Shown here in pieces: positions 61,711 to 64,000 of a stretch of 64,000 bases of DNA. The notes beneath the pieces were generated by a model. That model worked only from the letters and a program-made list of their open reading frames with translations, was not told where the DNA came from and searched no databases. Both the position numbers and the translations under genes were made by a program. Position 1 is the stretch's first letter; the number at the start of each line of letters is the position of its first letter. The stretch is from Eubacteriales bacterium (GTDB lineage: Bacteria > Bacillota > Clostridia > Peptostreptococcales > Anaerovoracaceae): positions 1-64,000 of the forward strand of contig JAQXJR010000036.1 in NCBI GenBank assembly GCA_029009055.1, given 5' to 3'.

Positions 61711-62923
61711 AGATAAGGAAATACTTAAGGAATTCCCTGTCCTCGCCGATGGAAGATATACATATATAGATAACGCGGCTACTACTCAGAAGCCTCAATC
61801 TGTCATAGATAGGGCGGCTGAGTATTACGAGCGTGATAACGCTAATCCGTTCAGGGGGCTTTATGAACTGTCGGAGAGGGCGACCAGGGATTACGAGGAC
61901 GCGAGGACGGCGGTCGCGGAGTTCATAAACGCTCCGGATTCGTCGAACATAGTCTTCACCAGGAACGCTTCAGAGTCACTGAATCTGGTGGCTTACAGCT
62001 ACGCTCTAAGTAATGTTGGCGAGGGAGACGAGATCATCTGCAGCATAGTGGAGCACCACAGCAACATGCTGCCTTGGCAGTTCGTCGCTAAGCAGAAAAA
62101 GGCCAAGCTCATATACTTCGAATGCGACCAGAACGGCGCTTTCGATATGGATAAGTTGGAATCTCTTTGCTCTGATAAGACGAAGATCATAGCTATGACT
62201 CAGGTATCTAATGTCCTGGGAACGACTAACGACGTTAAGAAGGCAGCTGAGATCGCTCACAGACACGGTGCGGTCATGGTAGCTGACGGAGCCCAGAGCG
62301 TTCCTCACATGCCGGTGGACGTTCAGGATCTGGATGTGGATTTTCTCGCTTTCTCAGGCCATAAGATCTATTCACCTATGGGAATCGGAGTCCTCTACGC
62401 TAAGAAAGAACTGCTGGAGGACATGCCTCCGTTCCTGTACGGCGGCGAGATGATAGACTACGTTACACTCGACGGAGCTAAGTGGGCGGAAGTTCCTCAT
62501 AAGTTCGAGGCAGGAACCGTTAACGTAGGCGGAGCCGTAGGACTTCACGAGGCCATAAAGTTCGTGAATAAATACGGATGGGACCTGATAGAGAGCCGCG
62601 AGAGGCATCTTACGACCATGGCCATGGAAGGTATGAAGGATATACCTCATGTGCGCATTTTTGGGTCTGAAGATCCGCTCATGCATAACGGCATAGTCAC
62701 ATTCCAGATAGATGGGGTGCATCCGCATGATGTGTCCGCCATATTCGATTCAGAGGATATATGCGTCCGCGCCGGCCATCACTGCGCTCAGCCGCTCCAT
62801 AAGTTCCTCTGCGTCATGTCCACGACCCGCGCCAGCTTCGCGTTCTATAACAATGAGGATGATGTGCGTAAGTTCCTGGACTGCCTGGCGTCTATCCGCG
62901 GTAAGATGGGATATAAGGACTGA
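61700..62923 (+). CDS. sufS: Cysteine desulfurase SufS
   Basis: A 407-aa PLP enzyme that takes sulfur from cysteine for Fe-S clusters. YIDNAATTQKPQSVID near residue 20, VEHHSNMLPWQF near 115, the PLP lysine in FLAFSGHKIYSPMGIGVLY near 220 and the sulfur-carrying Cys in RAGHHCAQPLHKFL near 360 are all present. It matches the group II SufS class by its short catalytic loop. It pairs with SufU encoded next. Confidence 0.96.
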   Translation: MNSEDKEILKEFPVLADGRYTYIDNAATTQKPQSVIDRAAEYYERDNANPFRGLYELSERATRDYEDARTAVAEFINAPDSSNIVFTRNASESLNLVAYSYALSNVGEGDEIICSIVEHHSNMLPWQFVAKQKKAKLIYFECDQNGAFDMDKLESLCSDKTKIIAMTQVSNVLGTTNDVKKAAEIAHRHGAVMVADGAQSVPHMPVDVQDLDVDFLAFSGHKIYSPMGIGVLYAKKELLEDMPPFLYGGEMIDYVTLDGAKWAEVPHKFEAGTVNVGGAVGLHEAIKFVNKYGWDLIESRERHLTTMAMEGMKDIPHVRIFGSEDPLMHNGIVTFQIDGVHPHDVSAIFDSEDICVRAGHHCAQPLHKFLCVMSTTRASFAFYNNEDDVRKFLDCLASIRGKMGYKD

Positions 62924-62931
62924 GGTAAATC

Positions 62932-63399
62932 ATGAATAATACTTTTTATAATGAGATCTTAACAGAGCATAACATCAACCCTTTCCATAAGCATGAAATC
63001 GAGAATCCAAACTTCAAGCTGGAGGGCATAAACCCTTCATGCGGCGATGATATAGTTCTCGAGCTTAAGGTTGGCGATGACGGTAAAATAGAAGACGGTT
63101 CTTATGTAGGCGATGGATGCGCTATTTCCCAGGCTTCAGCCGACATGATGCTGGACCTGGTCATTGGTAAGACTAAGGAAGAGGCTCTGAGACTCACGGA
63201 CATTTTCCTCCGCATGATAAAGGGGAATGTTACAGAAGAGGAGAAGGATGAGCTGGAAGAAGCGGGTATCCTCGAGGATATCTCACACATGCCGGCTAGA
63301 GTAAAGTGCGCTGTTCTGGGCTGGCACACTCTGCAGACCGTGCTGGAAGACGGCGAGGGAGCTGTGGAAGGTAAGACAGTTTCTACAGAGAACGAATAA
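62932..63399 (+). CDS. sufU: Sulfur-transfer protein SufU
   Basis: A 155-aa zinc-dependent partner of SufS. The conserved metal and sulfur-accepting residues are in NPSCGDDIVLEL near residue 41, GDGCAISQASADMM near 65 and ARVKCAVLGWHTL near 125. It accepts sulfur from SufS and passes it to SufBCD. It ends the suf operon; a terminator follows 140 bp later. Confidence 0.95.
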   Translation: MNNTFYNEILTEHNINPFHKHEIENPNFKLEGINPSCGDDIVLELKVGDDGKIEDGSYVGDGCAISQASADMMLDLVIGKTKEEALRLTDIFLRMIKGNVTEEEKDELEEAGILEDISHMPARVKCAVLGWHTLQTVLEDGEGAVEGKTVSTENE

Positions 63400-63541
63400 A
63401 GATTGTGCCTTATGAAACCGCGCGATTTGAATATGGTCACGTATTTTTTTAAGCGTAGGCAACGACTTAGCGATATTATTCGGCTGATAAGTAATTCATT
63501 GCGAGGGCTATCTGAGTGCATAATATTCATTAGAAGAGCAA
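63400..63541. other. Short gap after sufU
   Basis: A frame of 46 codons from ATG 63412 (MKPRDLNMVTYFF...) has no ribosome site and unusual codon use, so I do not call it a gene. Otherwise nothing is seen before the terminator. Confidence 0.4.
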
Positions 63542-63587
63542 AGACTTACTGATTTTCTGCTGAAGCAGAACTCGGTAAGTCTTTTTG
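63542..63587 (+). terminator. suf operon terminator
   Basis: AGACTTACTGA (63542-63552) pairs with TCGGTAAGTCT (63572-63582) around an inner TTCTGC/GCAGAA hairpin, followed by TTTTT. Confidence 0.92.
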
Positions 63588-63675
63588 CTTGCCCCTAGCC
63601 CCGCGATTGACAAGCCGAAGGCGCTTTGTCAGAAGGGCGCAGCTTGAAAACCGGCATCCTCAGGACTTAGTATGT

Positions 63676-64000
63676 TCAAACATTAAAGAAATGGCTCATG
63701 ATTAGAGGTACGGCTATTCCGCAGGTGATGCCGACGGCGCAGCCGGCTATGATCTCCGGCAGGGTATGGCCCATGGATTCCTGCATAGGCTTATCGTAGA
63801 GAGGATCTTTACCTTCCCGGATCTGCTGTTCTCTCAGTTTATTCAGAGCTGCTGCCTGCCTTCCGGTCTCATACCGAACTCCCATGGCGTCATAAATAAC
63901 TATGATGGCCAGGAATAGGGCGACGGTGAAAGCCGGGCTGTCAGGGCCGGCTACGATAAGTGTCGATGTAGCCAGGCTCGTGACAGTGGCTGAATGAGCG
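63676..64000 (-). CDS. Divergent PAP2 (DUF212) family protein, 5' end cut off
   Basis: The frame is open to the window edge, so the N-terminus is missing. The visible 108 or so residues start near HSATVTSLATSTLIVAG, continue LFLAIIVIYDAMGVRYETG and end with a hydrophobic helix PEIIAGCAVGITCGIAVPLI. The SHSATV and DAMGVRxxTGRQA motifs are typical of the YuiD/DUF212 family, related to PAP2 phosphatases. It is a small membrane protein of unknown function. A start at the internal ATG 63885 would lose the core and is unlikely. Confidence 0.85.
   Translation of the reverse strand, partial: AHSATVTSLATSTLIVAGPDSPAFTVALFLAIIVIYDAMGVRYETGRQAAALNKLREQQIREGKDPLYDKPMQESMGHTLPEIIAGCAVGITCGIAVPLIMSHFFNV

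Noticed and set aside
63412..63552. 46-codon frame after sufU
   Set aside because: No ribosome site, no family and the end falls in the terminator stem.

Overview
The window looks like chromosomal DNA of a strictly anaerobic Bacillota, class Clostridia. The grounds are a complete rnfCDGEAB operon, a sufCBDSU iron-sulfur cluster operon, type III glutamine synthetase with an ANTAR regulator, clostridial-type thiolase, the Gx transporter/NusG-II/ApbE group, and AGGAGG ribosome sites with occasional GTG and TTG starts. A family such as Anaerovoracaceae or a relative is a guess. There are no rRNA or tRNA genes, no CRISPR array and no recognisable insertion sequence. Most of the window reads as core genome plus a surface-polymer region.

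Layout. 1-4.8 kb: glutamine metabolism, with glnN behind a leader terminator that carries ANTAR-like hexaloop hairpins, then a GSI glnA and an ANTAR regulator. 5.5-8.5 kb: a DUF45 hydrolase, a carboxylesterase (minus strand) and a YfiH-type protein. 8.6-14.4 kb: two acidic single-span membrane proteins and a large UPF0182 protein. 14.5-22.5 kb: a long third glutamine synthetase, serS, cardiolipin synthase, an Orn/Lys/Arg decarboxylase and ilvA. 22.5-33.6 kb: a surface-polymer locus with three CDP-glycerol glycerophosphotransferases, an IspD/TarI cytidylyltransferase, an extended SDR, an acyl carrier protein, an AMP-forming ligase, an MBOAT acyltransferase and a DltD-like SGNH protein. 34-39 kb: the Rnf complex. 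39.3-41.5 kb: a TAXI-type binding lipoprotein next to a GltS permease. 41.6-44.3 kb: a fourth glycerophosphotransferase, interrupted at an A tract, and an acyltransferase-3. 44.4-48.5 kb: aminopeptidase P, Gx transporter, NusG-II protein and ApbE. 48.6-55.7 kb: a MocR regulator divergent from an ECF S-component, sirtuin, surE, thiolase and CCA-adding enzyme. 56-58.2 kb: yhdT-panF behind a long structured leader with a terminator. 58.4-63.4 kb: sufCBDSU. 63.7 kb to the end: a DUF212 gene cut by the window edge.

How it fits together. ApbE probably attaches FMN to RnfG and RnfD, and Suf supplies Fe-S clusters to RnfB and RnfC. Glutamate uptake (TAXI plus GltS) and three GS-family proteins with an antitermination regulator suggest elaborate nitrogen control. 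The most interesting region is 22.5-33.6 kb. It holds every activity needed for Dlt-like acylation of a glycerophosphate polymer, but the carrier lies inside the polymer-synthesis genes, the ligase motifs are not those of DltA, and the MBOAT is of the larger AlgI type. The second strongest candidate is the unclassified leader RNA upstream of yhdT-panF.
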